Shown here: one piece after another, positions 47,363-59,851 of the stretch
Layout of the letters: each line of letters begins with the position of its first letter
Position numbering within the stretch: the first letter of the stretch is position 1
NCBI GenBank assembly: GCA_014529385.2
Contig: CM043952.1
Coordinates: 158,689,557 to 158,753,556 of the forward strand
Source: Adiantum capillus-veneris
Taxonomy: Eukaryota > Streptophyta > Polypodiopsida > Polypodiales > Pteridaceae
Reading direction: 5' to 3'
Length of the DNA: 64,000 nt
Notes under the pieces: model-generated
Database searches by the model: none
Seen by the model: the letters and a program-made list of their open reading frames with translations, nothing else
Told to the model about the DNA's origin: nothing
Translations under genes and position numbers: made by a program

Positions 47363-48658
47363 TACACAGATGTTCTCTTTTAACATTGTCAAAATCTTTG
47401 CTCTCTCTCTCTCTCTAAACAAAGCTCCTAATTATTCGTAGCTCATGCTCCTAGTCTTGTAGACATTGGCAACAAAATTTTGGTATGACCTTCCCTCTCT
47501 CACACTCATTCATTCACTCTTGATTGGCAAGGCAAAGAATAGAGTTTAATATTATGGGCTTCCACATCTAGCAAACTAAGGCTAACAGATATCTAATATG
47601 AGGAAATCCTCCGAGAATTTAATCAAAACTCTTGTACATAGTGAAAAATGTGGTCACAAAGCAAACAATCAGCAATCCCTTAGTATTATCATCACTAACC
47701 ATGCCAAAAAAAAACACTATTTTAAGCCTTAACAATACTTAAAAATTATTTGTGCTAAACCTATTTCCATATATGCACACATGGATGGAGGAGACAAGAT
47801 ACAAAGTGAGCAGCTTAGCTATGACCAAATTTTGGCACCCCATTTCTTCCTTGGAGAATGTCATAAACTTCCTTCAAGTGGAGGAAAGAAACAAGGTCAA
47901 AGAGGACAATAAACAATGAGAGGTGTTTGTATTGTGGTTGCGTAGAAGAAGCAATACCATTGTAGGGGAGAGACAAATCTTGCCAACGATTGCTATGTAG
48001 TCCAACCATGTATTCTTTGTGGCAAGACATTGCTACTGTAACAACAAGAATAGACCTACGGAGAGTGCACACTAACATGGAAGGCATGAAAATTCTGTCT
48101 TCTCTTCCGAAGAGATCCCTTCATTTGCAAGCCTCATGAGACTATCCTTTTCGTTTCGTTTTAAAATGCCGAAGTGAGGGATGTCACCTATGTAAGGCTC
48201 GTCACCTATTCTCAGCTTTGAGACATCTATAATGTCACCCTTCGTTTCCTTTCAAGGTCTAAATAAGGCACTCCATACAACACTGCTCTCTTTAAGTTGC
48301 ATTGCATAGATTGAGTCTCTTGCAATCAGAATCTTGTGTGCACACTTGGTGAATGCTACCAATATTTTGACCATCATGATGTAACAAATGTAGAGCTTAT
48401 AAGAGATACAGAGCAGATACAGAACCCTGTTTTCAAGACAGCCTTACTTCCCAGCTGATGGAGAAAGTGCAACAATTAGGCCATCTGTTACTTGAGAGAC
48501 GGTCACACAAAAAGTTACTCCATACACCTAGCACCACCTCAGTGGCAGCTTCCGATTTCCTTCAAAGGACGACAAATCGCTCGTCACCCACTACATCAGG
48601 AACGGGTAAACAGATCCCCTAGGGAGCTTCGAGCATTCAAACTTGTGCCACATACAAC

Positions 48659-48694
<36 letters not shown>

Positions 48695-48817
48695 ATTATA
48701 GCAGGGTGAATCGCACATTCTTAGACCCAACTACAGTATTTTGCAGTGACGGGCGATTGAAATTCAAGCCTAGTGCAAGCAAGCAATGAGTACAATGAGA
48801 TTCCCACCTCTTAATCA

Positions 48818-48883
<66 letters not shown>

Positions 48884-49928
48884 GCCCCTTACCTTCGACA
48901 AAGAGCCGAAAAGAGCAGTATTCTCCTAAGCAAGGAGGTCAGCTGGTTTCGCTAACAGCCCAACAAACTCCACAAATATTACTAGGCAAGAAGAACGGAA
49001 AGCAATGGTTCCAAAGTCTGCCCCCAGGTGCTGAGCCTGAAAGGAGTTTCTTCTAGCTAGGATTCAGGCTAGAGTCCCTCTAGCAGGAGGCCTGTGACGC
49101 AAGAGCCAGGGTTAGGAGACGAGATTTTCCATGAGCTTGTTGAGAGCCTTGGCGAGGCTGCGACCAAGCCTGTTCCAGTTGCAACCTTCTTGCATGAAAG
49201 AGAGACTCTCCAGCCACTGAGTTCAGCGCCAAAGCCGGACATATTGCCACATGGCCAACACTGAAATCATAAATCATTGGAGAGCGAGGGCAGCTCTTTC
49301 TAATGAAGAGCCAGTGTGACACGTTCACAGCTAGTCACCAACAGGCTGGGCCACCCATCCCATTGTGACATGACCTTCAAATACACAAAAAGAGGAGTCA
49401 CCACTACCTATGGGCAGGCAGAAAATAATGGAGGGCAGAACCATACAACTGGTATGTGCCAATCACATCACTAATCAATTATATTGCACAGCCTTATAAC
49501 ATGCATGAGGCTTTTTGAGTACCAACATGACCTCTGTGAATCACAACCAAACAATCAATCCACAGATATAACTTAATCAGTGTAGACTCACTGAGTCACC
49601 ATTTCATTTGAAACTCTGAACTGAATGCGAACGCAATGAACAAAAAAAATCAATATTCAATTAAACCAGCATAAAAAAATAGAGCGTGTCTGCTATTTAT
49701 ATCTTGCACATACCACTACGCCAAAATTTTAAGAAACAAAGAGCTAGGCACGCTGTTGACCACTTTCCAAAGCATTCACTTGACCATCTCAAAAGAATAC
49801 ATACACCATTATTAAGACGTAATGTGCCGGATATGAATGCTCTCTCTAACAAATTTGGAAACTACCTCACCTTCAGTCGGGTGAAGGAATAACATACACC
49901 ATAGAAGAAGTCCTGCTACAGAAAGCAG
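47363..49928. other. Intergenic stretch and 3' flank of the V-ATPase gene
   Basis: No gene recognised. It contains (GA)n at 48663-48691 and a compound (GT)n(GA)n at 48821-48880. The part next to 49928 should include the 3' UTR of the minus-strand V-ATPase gene. Confidence 0.5.
48821..48880. repeat. Compound (GT)n(GA)n microsatellite
   Basis: GT run 48821-48853 switching to GA to 48880, the same compound type as at 10133-10195. Confidence 0.95.
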
Positions 49929-52900
49929 TTACTCCCTTGATTGGCCAGCACGAGAAGAGAGGATGATACCTACAATCAAACCATATAAAGCAAGGGCCTC
50001 TGCAAAGATGAGTATGAGTATCATTCCCACGAAAAGCTTGGGTTGTTGGGCATTTGCTCTGAAAAAAAAAAAGGTAGAAAAAAAGACAAGACCTTCAGCT
50101 TCCATACAGCACATTAGCATCAAAAAATAAGAGAGGAAACTTAGCCACACCTACCTTACACCGGCATCGCCAACAATACCAATAGCCATTCCAGCAGAAA
50201 GACCAGCTAAACCACAAGCGAGGCCAGACGATAAGTGAGCATAGCCATCAAATAGATAATAGGCTGTACTCGTGGGATTGATGCCTGTACTTATTATCAC
50301 GGCTATAATCAAGCCATAAATACCCAGCACACCAGCCATAACTACTGGCACAATAGACTTCATCACTAACTCTGGTCTCATAACACCCATCGAAGCCACA
50401 CCTACACCACTTTTAGCTGTTCCATATGCAGCACCCATACCTATTTTTAAAGAACACCAAAACAAAACCACAATGGATCAGCTAAAATAGAACCGTGACT
50501 GTTTGGTGTCTCAACAAACAATTGAATAGCCAGCTTGTGAAACTCTTGACCCATTGTAACAATTGTACGATACCAAACAAATCTACTCGTTGCAAACCAT
50601 ACAGCAAGCCACTGTATTAAAAACTGACCAAAAACTAGCACCCTTCTTTCTACTATTCCTGCATGGGAAATCGACCCCCTCTCTCCTTTTATCTGCAAAA
50701 AGCAGGTTGACATCGACTCTGGCATCCAAAAGCTAGGTGCGCCCCCATATCAGCCCCCTATTCTTGCCGGCCACTAGGGCCTATAAAAGCACTTAATGAT
50801 GCCCCACCTCTGCATTAGATTGTAAGGTACCCCAGTAGTGAGACAGCACGTGGAGATTCTGCTGCGACAGCTCAACGAGTTGTCGCGACGAGTTTGCACT
50901 CAGAGGTTGCTTTGCGAGCTGGAAGCAACAGGTGATGTGTTGTACGAGAGTTTTGTTTGCACTATTTACTAATGTTTTTGTGTTTTGCAGCTATTCTACA
51001 TTTGAGATCTAAGTAAGGCCTTGGGCTTCGGCCTATGGTCAAAGGATTCCAGAAACAGAATCCAAGCTGGTTTGCTTAGCGATTGTGCTCTGAGATCAAA
51101 CCAAAAGATCGCTAAGAAAATACTTCATTTCTCGAGTTCCTGAAAAGGAAAGGAAGTCCCATCAAATCTGAGATCTGGAACACGGGGGGGGGGGGGGATC
51201 AACCCATCTTTTGATCCTCAATACTCTATCGATCCTCTCATTCTCTCTTCCCCCTATTATTTTTGTAAAATTCTATTTATTTAAGTCTATTGATTATTCG
51301 TGTGCGCTCTCCTTTGTGACACTTTCCATGTTTGAAGTCCTTATGCTGAAAATCCTCATAACAAACACTTTGCAAAAACACAAAACCGAATCCAACTTCC
51401 AAGTGAGAAGCAACTACTACTTTCATGCAATAGTGAATCTTATTCAGTACAAAAATGGGTGATTTCATTAATTTAGAAACTGCAGACGTAGATACAAGGG
51501 GCCCTTTGAGTTTTACATCAATAACTAGATCCTTGCCCCAATTCTTCAGCTGGGGTTTCAGACTGTTCTTGTGCTGCCGAGTCACACCCCTCCAAAGGCA
51601 TGATATGGAAGTCCTCTTCATAACCTTGAACATGCACATGGAGTTTGCCAATCAAAGGTGTCACTGCAGCCTCATGCCTTTGTGCCGTCACCCCCAACTT
51701 GGCCGCCATCTATGGTGAAATGAAGCCCAAATGAAGTTGGCCTTGGCTCCGTTGTCGAAGAAGATCAATGCCTCTTGATCTCGCACTTTGCCTTATACTC
51801 TACAGAGCTCTGAAGACCCATCATCCTACAACATCCCTAAATTAAACACAAGTCTTGCATTTGTCTTTGTTATCTTTGCCTTTAGTTCTTCAACTCTTTT
51901 CGATGCCCCTATTTGTTCTCCTCCTTTGTCAAACACTTGGACAAAATATGGTCTTGTGCCCAACATGTGTAGCACTTTTCGTCCTTACACCATTTGTCTT
52001 TGTTATCTTTGCCTTTTGTTCTTCGGCTCCTTTCAAAGTATCTGCTTTGTTTCCTCCTTCATCAAACACTTGGCTCCTCCTTCGTCAAACACTTGGCCAA
52101 AATATAGTGCCCTTTTGTTGCTTGTGGAACAAATTGCTGACGTGTCAAGCCACTGGCCAACCTGCAAATCCCGGCCGAGGGGCCTAAACCCTAAGAAGAA
52201 GCAGAAGAAGAAGTAGAAGCGGCACTAGAAGTTTTACCAACTTGCAAAGTCTTGCCGAGTGGCTTTTTTTTTTTTTTAAGAGTTCCCAACAACTTACAAG
52301 ACCCCGTCTGATGTGGCCCAAGTGACCTAAAGAGATTAAATAAAGCAGGACCCACTTACACACACAAAAAAGATGCGTAAGTTGTTGATGACGTGGCAGT
52401 TGTATGAACGCCCGCAATTTGCGCTCACATGCTGACGTGGCAGATCAATTCAAGCTAGAAGGAATCAATAACGCAAGAAAAGAAAGAAAAGGATTTGTAG
52501 AATTGTAAGACTAGATCTTCACCATTTCAATTCCCTTGCACCTGACAAGTGAAAGGTTAAACCGCTGAGAACATGCATACTCCTAGTCTTCCATAGTCTC
52601 CATACACACACTACCACCACAATGGAGAAAAGAATCTATCTAAGATGCATTTGGAAAACATAGATAGTGTCGGGTAACATGTCTCTAAAGTACCACGTCC
52701 ATAACTAATAGTTATAACCCTTGCGCCTCTCCTTCTTCTCCAAGATTTGTGCTTTCATTCCTGCAACCCTAAATCCAACATATTAAATATCTCCTAGACA
52801 CATGCCCTTGGCGTCTACTAGCTTTAAAAGCAAGATGTGCTTGTACATGTTAAGGAAAGTTAGCACAAATACAACAAGCACATCAAAAAGCAATCATATC

Positions 52901-54222
52901 GAAAACAAGCTGATAAGTACCACCTTGATTTTCAAGGAGGAGGTTTGGTCATAGTCACATGGAACAAGGGGATGGCATGAAAATATTATATTATTATCAC
53001 ATAGAATGAGAATCAGAATGGGAAATGGGAATAGGGAACGAATACAACAGACCCAAAAATGGCCATTCCTTATGACTACGGGTTTGTTTTTGTCACGTAG
53101 CATTGCCTCGCCATATGCAAGATGTGCCTTTACATCTTAAGGACAAGTAGCACAAATACAAAAAGCACATCAAAAAGCAAACATATCGAAAACGAGCTAA
53201 TAAGCATAGATTTCCAAGGAGAAGGCTTGGTTTTATAACTCAGCAAATGGATGGAATAACTAGTGAAATGGGGCGGTATCCCTCTCTTCAGCACGAGCTC
53301 TTTGACAGACAAAAGTGGGAGATTATTTCACATTTCAGCATCGTTCATGATTATTATCATCATCGATTGCAAATCAAGAAACCTCATAACTCTTCAAGCA
53401 GAGATGCCTCCTCATTCAATGGATGCGACTCTTCTTCAAGAGCTACGACTTCACCACATAGTTGTGGCTCTACACCAAATGGCTTGCAATGTTCCTTTAA
53501 AGGACATGGCAATTCACTCTAAGGATGGTGTCTCTCTAAAAAGACCAGCATCTCCTACAAAAGGAGACCTTGTATCACAATGTTTAATCAATCACATCAT
53601 CCTCCTCTTCTTCCGATAGTCTAGTCTTGCATTCTTAAGCCTTCATAATAAAAGTAAATGTACTTAATTCTCACACAATGTAGTGCATTGTGCACATTGT
53701 GATCATCTGAAGGCACGTGAAAAGCAATAGTTGATTTTTCCAATAGATATACACATACATGCGGATTTTGCAAACCAGGGAGATTTGCATAGTCTAATCT
53801 ACTGGCATGCGCTTTTGAAAACTGGGTTCATAAACACCATCGGAATAACACCTGAGTGCACATTGACCAGCAGGCGTACACTCTCATGCCGATTTTAGAC
53901 TTTCAGCAGCGCACCACCACAGCCCATACTACTAAGGGAAACACTTTCCAACATGCGTTGGTTTACACAAGTTGCGGCATCCCAGCACAATTTGGACCAG
54001 CGATAACTTCCCCTAACACCAGAAGTACATTCACACATGAGGTGACGTGCGATCCGATGGTATCCTAAAAAGCGCAACAAGACCACTTGACCCGATCCAG
54101 CAAGAAGGCACGCAGGTATAAAGAGAGAAGGAAAACGTACAAGAGAAGACAAGGGCTGCTGCAGCTCCAAGAAAACCAAAGAAGGGCGCAGTAGTGTCGC
54201 CATTGAATTCTGTGGTAGACAT
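49929..54222 (-). CDS. VHA-c: V-type proton ATPase 16 kDa proteolipid subunit (subunit c), three exons
   Basis: Subunit c forms the proton-carrying ring of the V0 sector in vacuolar and endosomal membranes. Exons on the minus strand: 54222-54141 (27 codons plus one base), 50440-50155, 50058-49929 with TAA. Both introns are GT-AG. The joined frame is 165 residues, the usual plant length. Four membrane helices are evident, with [10 protein letters not shown] in helix 1, [19 protein letters not shown] in helix 2, and [10 protein letters not shown] in helix 4. Glutamate 143 is the proton-binding carboxylate. No stop, frameshift or missing motif. Intron 1 is 3.7 kb and full of TE text; intron 2 is 96 bp. 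A GA-rich tract lies in the presumed 5' leader. It is one of a multigene family, so the exact paralogue is open. Confidence 0.97.
50441..54140 (-). other. Intron 1 of the V-ATPase c gene
   Basis: It starts GTACG after the first base of the C28 codon and ends AATAG before GTATGGGTGC. Besides the gypsy fragment at 51277-52190, it holds a promoter-like CCTATAAAAGC near 50780, a G run at about 51184-51197 and a ~120-bp direct repeat (about 52831-52950 and 53115-53235, sharing GCACATCAAAAAGCAA and CATATCGAAAAC). The rest has no recognised content. Confidence 0.85.
51277..52190 (-). pseudogene. Ty3/gypsy Gag zinc knuckle and protease fragment
   Basis: On the minus strand, [14 protein letters not shown] near 51930-51975 is a complete CCHC knuckle followed by L-T-K-E-E. 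A second, damaged copy ([12 protein letters not shown]) lies about 130 bases upstream (minus sense) near 52070-52120. Then [19 protein letters not shown] and [10 protein letters not shown] (51709-51518) match the retropepsin region of plant gypsy polyproteins. It lies in the same orientation as the host gene but inside its intron, so it should be spliced out. Confidence 0.75.
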
Positions 54223-54276
54223 GACGAGTAAGGGTCAGCCCGGGCCTCTTCCTGCACACGGCAACAGTTAACCCCC

Positions 54277-54280
<4 letters not shown>

Positions 54281-54311
<31 letters not shown>
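54281..54311. repeat. (TC)n tract upstream of the V-ATPase start
   Basis: A TC run of about 30 bases, 59 bases upstream of the ATG at 54222. In the minus-strand transcript it reads GA. Such tracts are common in plant 5' UTRs and may affect expression; no direct evidence here. Confidence 0.7.
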
Positions 54312-54313
<2 letters not shown>

Positions 54314-54803
54314 GAGGAACATGTACAATAATGTAAGCGTTTACATAACCCAAACTTAGACGTTTATAAACTAGAGGCACGGAGCTCTTTAATTGCTTGT
54401 TGATTCCTGCCACATTACAAAATCAATCATGGTAGAAGAACTAAGTCCCAGAGTTCATTAAGCGTCTTCGGAATAAATATTTGTATAAAGATCTATATCT
54501 GTGTGGATAATAGGTAGCAATCTTACTGCTGTTGCATTTTTTTGGAAGATAGCTTCATTTTAAATTTTCATACTTGTTATTGAAGAACAATGGAATGTGT
54601 GCTAGCATGCTTGTGCTTCAAAAATAAAAGAAAAAAATATACATATGTATAGTGTCATTTCCTTGTATAGTTGTTTTCTCCTCCAGTGTTAAAGGAACAT
54701 TATATGCTTCTCCTCTAGTGTTAAGAAGGTTGGTAATATTTTGTTTTGACAAGTATATTCTTTCGTGCAGTTTTAAAGTACCGAACAAGCTCATGAAAAT
54801 GGT
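54312..54803. other. Presumed promoter side of the V-ATPase gene, nothing distinct
   Basis: An AT-rich spacer between the divergent V-ATPase start and the + strand transposon-like ORF. No clear TATA box could be assigned to either side. Confidence 0.35.
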
Positions 54804-54889
54804 TTGTTTGATTCTTTGCTTATAGAAATTCTCTCAATGGTTCAAAAGATGCAATCAATGAGGGTTTCCAAACAACATCCCATGCAGAG

Positions 54890-55498
54890 ATGTCAGGCAG
54901 CCGTGATCAAGGCATGCAATCGACAAGAAATCAATGTGATGGTCACATACAAACCCAGAGAACTTTCAAAACATTGCCGGAGAACTTGCTATTGCAGTTA
55001 GATAATTGTGCATCTAAAAATAAGAACGAGTATATATTTGCATATCTCTCCACACTTGTAGCTCTTGGTGTCTTCAAGACTATGCAATTGGGTTTCTTGA
55101 TGGTGGGACACACACATGAAGACATAGATGACATGTTTAGCAAGCTTTCAAAAGGCTTAAGAAATAACAGTGTGTTCACATTCCCCCGTTTGAGGGAGAT
55201 TTTTCATCCATGTGAGAAGTCATCACCAGCTCCATTTTTGCTCAAATAGGTGCCAAACTTCAAAAGCTTTGTAGAAGGATATTTATGTGATAGACGAGAT
55301 GCTTTGGTGGGGCACTCAAAACCCTTGCAATTTAGATTTTTCATGCAGGATGATGTACTTGCCATGCAATTCAAGGTGCACCCCAAGATGCCTGATTGGA
55401 AGCCGATAGAGGGAAGGATAAAGCTATGGAAGAGGGATGATATGAACAAGGTCATGCTTCCTCAAGGGTCACCAATGGTCTTGTATCTAGCAATGTAA
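54890..55498 (+). pseudogene. DUF7869-type protein, C-terminal part, one internal stop
   Basis: One frame from 54890 to TAA 55498 with a single TAG at 55247-55249. Motifs: L-L-L-Q-L-D-N-C-A-S-K-N-K-N-E-Y (D-N-C/x-x-x-N-K-N), then M-V-G-H-T-H-E-D-I-D-D-M-F-S-K-L-S, then V-P-N-F-K-S-F-V-E-G-Y and L-Q-F-R-F-F. The D-N...N-K-N and G-H-T-H-E-D-I-D signatures are those of the DUF7869 domain, found in many plant and algal element-associated proteins and possibly nuclease-like. The TAG stands where Q fits (K-stop-V-P-N-F), so CAG to TAG. Upstream text (54804-54889) has coding fragments in another frame. Whether it belongs to a mobile element is inference. Confidence 0.65.
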
Positions 55499-55979
55499 TG
55501 GAAATTGATAATTATCTATTTATTACAACTGACAGGTGGCAAAATCATAAGCGGTCAATGATCTATGTGAAAGGATAGCACATTTATGAATATTTTTATT
55601 ATTAAAGTACTCTTTATGAGCTATGGTCATTGTACATCCAGACGGACTGTCTGTAATCATTTTGAGCATTCAAGAAATCTTTAAATAAGTATGTGCAAGA
55701 GGAAAATGCTCACTCTTTCACAAGGGGAGATTGCACCCAGTGTCTGTGTTATTTTTCTCCCCTCTCCTCTCTTCTCTCTCGTGTTGAAGTAGCAATCCGC
55801 TCTTGGAGGTGCACTTGCATGTGTTTTTGTATTCTATCTCACTCTACATCTCTCTCTTGTCAACCTCGCTTTGGATTTCGTGCATCTATGGTCTTTCAGG
55901 TATGCATATCTATTGTTTTGTAGTTTGCAGCATGGTTTTTGTATATTTTGCAGACCCTCTGCGCTCTCGGCTGTAGCAG
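55499..55979 (+). mobile_element. Probable LTR 3' portion upstream of an orphan copia primer-binding site
   Basis: The region ends GGCTGTAGCAG directly before a primer-binding site. It has a pyrimidine-rich tract (about 55740-55870) and TTTTGTAGTTTGCAG-like text. The left LTR edge and the partner LTR were not found, so the extent is uncertain. Confidence 0.35.
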
Positions 55980-55992
55980 TGGTATCAAAGCC
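55980..55992 (+). promoter_or_regulatory. Copia-type primer-binding site
   Basis: TGGTATCAAAGCC differs at one base from TGGTATCAGAGCC, the common initiator-tRNA-Met primer-binding site of plant copia elements. It is on the + strand. No gag could be recognised downstream. Confidence 0.6.
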
Positions 55993-57290
55993 ATAGGCTA
56001 CATTCAAATAACTAGTGATCTTGGATATATCAATTAAAGCTAAGTGATTTTTCCTTCTCTTTAATTGCAAATATTTTTAATTGAGGAAATTGATGTTAGT
56101 AGAGGAGCACTAATTGCATGAAGTAGCCAAGTTACTTAAAATCTTGTCCTTTCTTGTTGGGTGAAAAAAAATTAGTGTAATCATGCCAATCAAACATGAA
56201 AAGTATTCAATGCTTACTACAATGATGCTCATGCCATGACTGTAAAATATTCATATGTACTATAGATTTGATTGTTTAGAATTATATAGCAGGAAAGAAG
56301 ATAATATAAAGATTTAGAGGATGTAATTTAGTCACAATTAGGGGTCATATAAGAGAAGACAAATAGATGTGAAGAGTTTGAGGAATACGATGATGGCGAA
56401 GTTTAACAAAATAGGGATAATCTCAATAGATCTTTGAAATTTTGTCCAAGTTAGGAGAGGAAGAAGGGAGAGGATTAGGAGTCCATGTAGGACAACTATG
56501 AGTACATGTAGGTAGTAATTGAGAAAAGACTCAAACAAGAGGGATCTTTCAACTTCACGGTCATTGAAGATTGTCTAGATGAGACCTAAGTTTGAGTGGT
56601 TTGGCTTGGGACATTCGATCACCACTTCCACCACTCATCTGAAGAATTTCAAGTGACCTTTGAGATCCTTCCCCTTGTGCAATGCCAGAGGGAGAATCAA
56701 GGATTGGTCAAAAGCCACTGCTAAAAACAGTAAAATAAGCTTGAAAAGAAGCAAAAAATTGCGGTTCAAGATGTTGTTGTCCTAAGAACAACCCCAAAAG
56801 CAACATTTTTTTACCATCTTTTTATTCATGTACAAAGCATAGCCATTATTTTACAACCCCCCCTTTGTCCGTGCTCTGTGAGGATGCCAGCAACGCAAAG
56901 CACACCCCTGTGACAACACACCCACATTGGTAATGGCAACACCACAACTTGTCATCATCAACACCCACAGCGGTGCCCACCATCATGCAGCAAGCCAACG
57001 GCATGCAGTTACACCCACTTGCCACTTTACCCATGTAGAGACGTCGAGAGCTACCAATTACCCATTTGAGCGGCCCCAAGTGGCCTACAACTACCCCTCC
57101 CAACCAATGCTAACCAGTGCAATTTCCTGTGGCCAAAAAGTGGTCGACCTTTCTCTTCATTTTTATCCACTCCTTTTTGGCTCTTATTATCAGAGGCTGC
57201 CTACTCATGCCCACCACTTATTTGGCATGATGCACCGTTTTTCTTTTCTCCAGTTTGGAAGAGATGCATTGTTTGCTAGTGGGTGCATGT
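55993..57290. other. Non-coding stretch, possibly leader of the orphan copia
   Basis: No gene recognised. The text at 56560-56720 has a broken + strand frame of protein-like composition (F-E-W-F-G-L-G-H-S) but no family motif. Confidence 0.35.
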
Positions 57291-57477
57291 TGTTGGAATT
57301 AGGGTTGCAAGAAAACACGCAGAGCTTGGACAAGACAAAGGAATCTCAAGGCACACAAGAGTTTATTACTTTGTGTGCAATGGAAAGATAGATAGCCCTA
57401 GAGTGATGGGCGTATATACAATGCCCCGACGGTCCTAGTGTGTTCGCACACATCACTACCACATGTATATGGTAACA
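57291..57477 (-). mobile_element. Element C 3' LTR (187 bp)
   Basis: TG...CA termini. It matches 16545-16772 through AGGGTTGCA.GAAAACAC, TAGCCCTAGAGTGATGGG and ACTACCACATGTATATGGTA. Confidence 0.8.
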
Positions 57478-57552
57478 AATCCCCCTTGGAGTGATGCGGT
57501 GAACCAAAGCTAGCACATGAGTAAAGGGAAGTGCCATGCCCTGAGGACATGA

Positions 57553-58950
57553 TCAGTCCACCAAGGGGAGTAAGCCCAAAGCTTTGCGGAAAGCTTCGAG
57601 CTTCTCACGAGACAATGCCTTTGTGAAAAGATCTGCAAGGTTGTCCTGTGTTGGCACATAAGCCAAGCTGATCTCTCCTGCTAATAGTCTCTCCCTGACA
57701 TAGTGGTAATGCACCTCAATGTGCTTTGTGCGAGCATGAAAAAATGGGTTCCTCACAACTGCCAATGTGCTCTAACTGTCAGTGTAGATAGTGTTGGCAG
57801 TGTCCTGTCCAACACTCAAATCAGCCATAAGGCGTCTGAGCCTTACACACTCAACCGTAGTTGTGAAGACTGCCTTGTACTCAGCGTCACAACTAGAAGT
57901 GGCCACAGTAGGTTGCTTCTTGCTCAACCCTGATATACATGAACTGCCAAGCATGAAACAAAAACCGTTTGTGGACACATGCGTGTCAAAACAACTAGCC
58001 CAATTTGAGTCCAAAAAAGCATGTAAGTATGGCGACAATGATCCCCCCTTGGGATAAAACAAGCCAACATGTAAAGTGCCACTAAGGTAGCGAAAAATCC
58101 TCCTGACGGCTTGCCAATGCTTAGACCCTGGGCTATGCATAAATCTGCTGACCTGTGAGACTGCAAACTGAATATATGTCCTCGTGTTGCATACATAAAT
58201 GAGGCATCCAACAGCAGTTTGGTAAAGAGTGACATCTGCAAGATCACCAGCATCATGAATACTCAATTCAAACCTGTTTCCATGGGAGTGGCAATAGGTT
58301 TGCAATCCTCAAGTCCAAACTTACATAGCAATGTCTCTATGTAACTTTTCTGACACAAGGCAATACCACCATCGCAGTGCTTAAATTGTATACCCAAGCA
58401 ACGATGCAACAGCCCTAAATCTTTCATCTTGAAAGTAGCATTCAAATCAGCCTTAAATTCAGCAATGTGTCTTTCATTTGGTCCAGTGATCAACAAATCA
58501 CCTACATAAAGAACCACAATGAGAAGTACATCACCCTCACGCTTTACATACAATGTGCTTTCTATTGGACTATTACAAAAGCCTTGTTTGACCAAATGAA
58601 GTGTCAGCTTTCTCATACCAAGCACGAGGAGATTGCTTCAACCCATACAAAGCCTTCTTACATTTGCACACTTTGTCCTATTGTCCTTTCTTGACAAAAC
58701 CGCGAGGCTGCATTACATAAACTTCCTCAAATATGTCACCATTCAAGAAAGCAGTAACAATGTCTGATTGATGTGCATCCAACCAAAATGAGATGCCGAT
58801 GCACATAGAAAACGCACAGTAGTCATACGACAAGTGAGAGAAAAATTCTCTTCATAATCTATGCCTTTTTGTTGTGCATAACCCTTTGCAACAAGTCGAG
58901 CCTTATGGTGATCGATCTTAGCATCCGATCATTTTAACTTTTAAATCCAC
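57553..58950 (-). pseudogene. Element C reverse transcriptase and RNase H
   Basis: Frames 58625-58263 (RT), 58305-57772 (RT end and RNase H) and 57765-57553 (RNase H end). The polymerase box reads L-Y-V-G-D-L-L-I-T-G, so the first aspartate of YVDD is glycine. Later signatures are F-K-M-K-D-L-G-L-L-H-R-C-L-G-I, R-I-F-R-Y-L-S-G-T, S-S-C-D-A-E-Y-K-A, H-I-E-V-H-Y-H-Y-V-R-E and L-A-D-L-F-T-K-A-L. Stops and shifts divide the region. The polymerase would be inactive. Confidence 0.85.
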
Positions 58951-59851
58951 TACGTACCAATGGCCTTTTTGCCAGGAGGCAAATCACATAAAGTCCATGT
59001 GTCATTTTCTATAAGTGCATCATATTCTGATTGCATGGGAGCCATCCAATTTTTTGAATTATGTGCTTCATCAAAAGACAGAGGTTCCTCAACATCATGT
59101 AAGCTAGACACAGCCAAAGCATACCAATCTGATGCATAAGATGCATGGCGAGAGCCTGAACGAGTACAACTAGACAAAGGTGCATCCAATTTACTATCAT
59201 GCAATGTATGTACCAACCATTTTGGCATACCTCTAGCCTGCTCATTTTCAGCCCTTTCCTCATCAAGTACATCATGTACATCTGCATCAGTAATAGGCTG
59301 ATCTGTAACATTTTTGGAAACCCCCATAGGCTATATATTTGCCTCATTGGAATTTACATTCGAACTTCCACCACTAAAAAGAGGCAACAAAGTGTCATAA
59401 ATGTCCTGTGAGCTTACATTACTGTCTCTAGTACATGACAGAAAGGGCTGAACAAAATCTTCCACAAACACTACATCGCGTGAAACTAGAATGCTTTGTT
59501 TGCGGATGATACAATCTGTAACCTTTGCTTTCAGCACTATAACCAACAAAAATACATTTGGCATCCTTATCATCCAATTTTTTGCGCTGTGTTTGGCACC
59601 AAAGCATATGACAAACAGCCAAAAACACGCATGTGCTCCATAGAAGGCTTTCTATCATGCCATGCTTCATATGGAGTAATAGACTGCAAAGCTTTCGTAG
59701 GACACCTGTTAAGTACATAAGTGGCACACATGATGGCCTCAAGCCAAAAAGAATGCGGCAAAGCTTGACTTTTGACCATACATCGTGCCATTTCCGTAAG
59801 TGACCTGTCTTTCCTCTCAGCAACACCATTTTGTTGAGGTGTATAAGGCAC
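58950..59851 (-). pseudogene. Element C integrase C-terminal half and linker to RT
   Basis: Frame 59851-59570 opens with P-Y-T-P-Q-Q-N-G-V-A-E-R-K-D-R, the block with the catalytic glutamate of copia integrase, then V-F-G-C-L-S-Y-A-L-V-P. A shifted frame carries D-D-K-D-A-K-C-I-F-V-G-Y. Frame 59327-58950 holds the pre-RT linker, with N-W-M-A-P-M-Q-S-E-Y-D-A-L-I-E-N-D-T-W-T-L. At least two frame changes separate them. Confidence 0.85.

Noticed and set aside
47815-48087. 90-residue minus-strand frame
   Set aside because: No family motif, no splice or regulatory context, and length within chance expectation for AT-rich DNA of this size.
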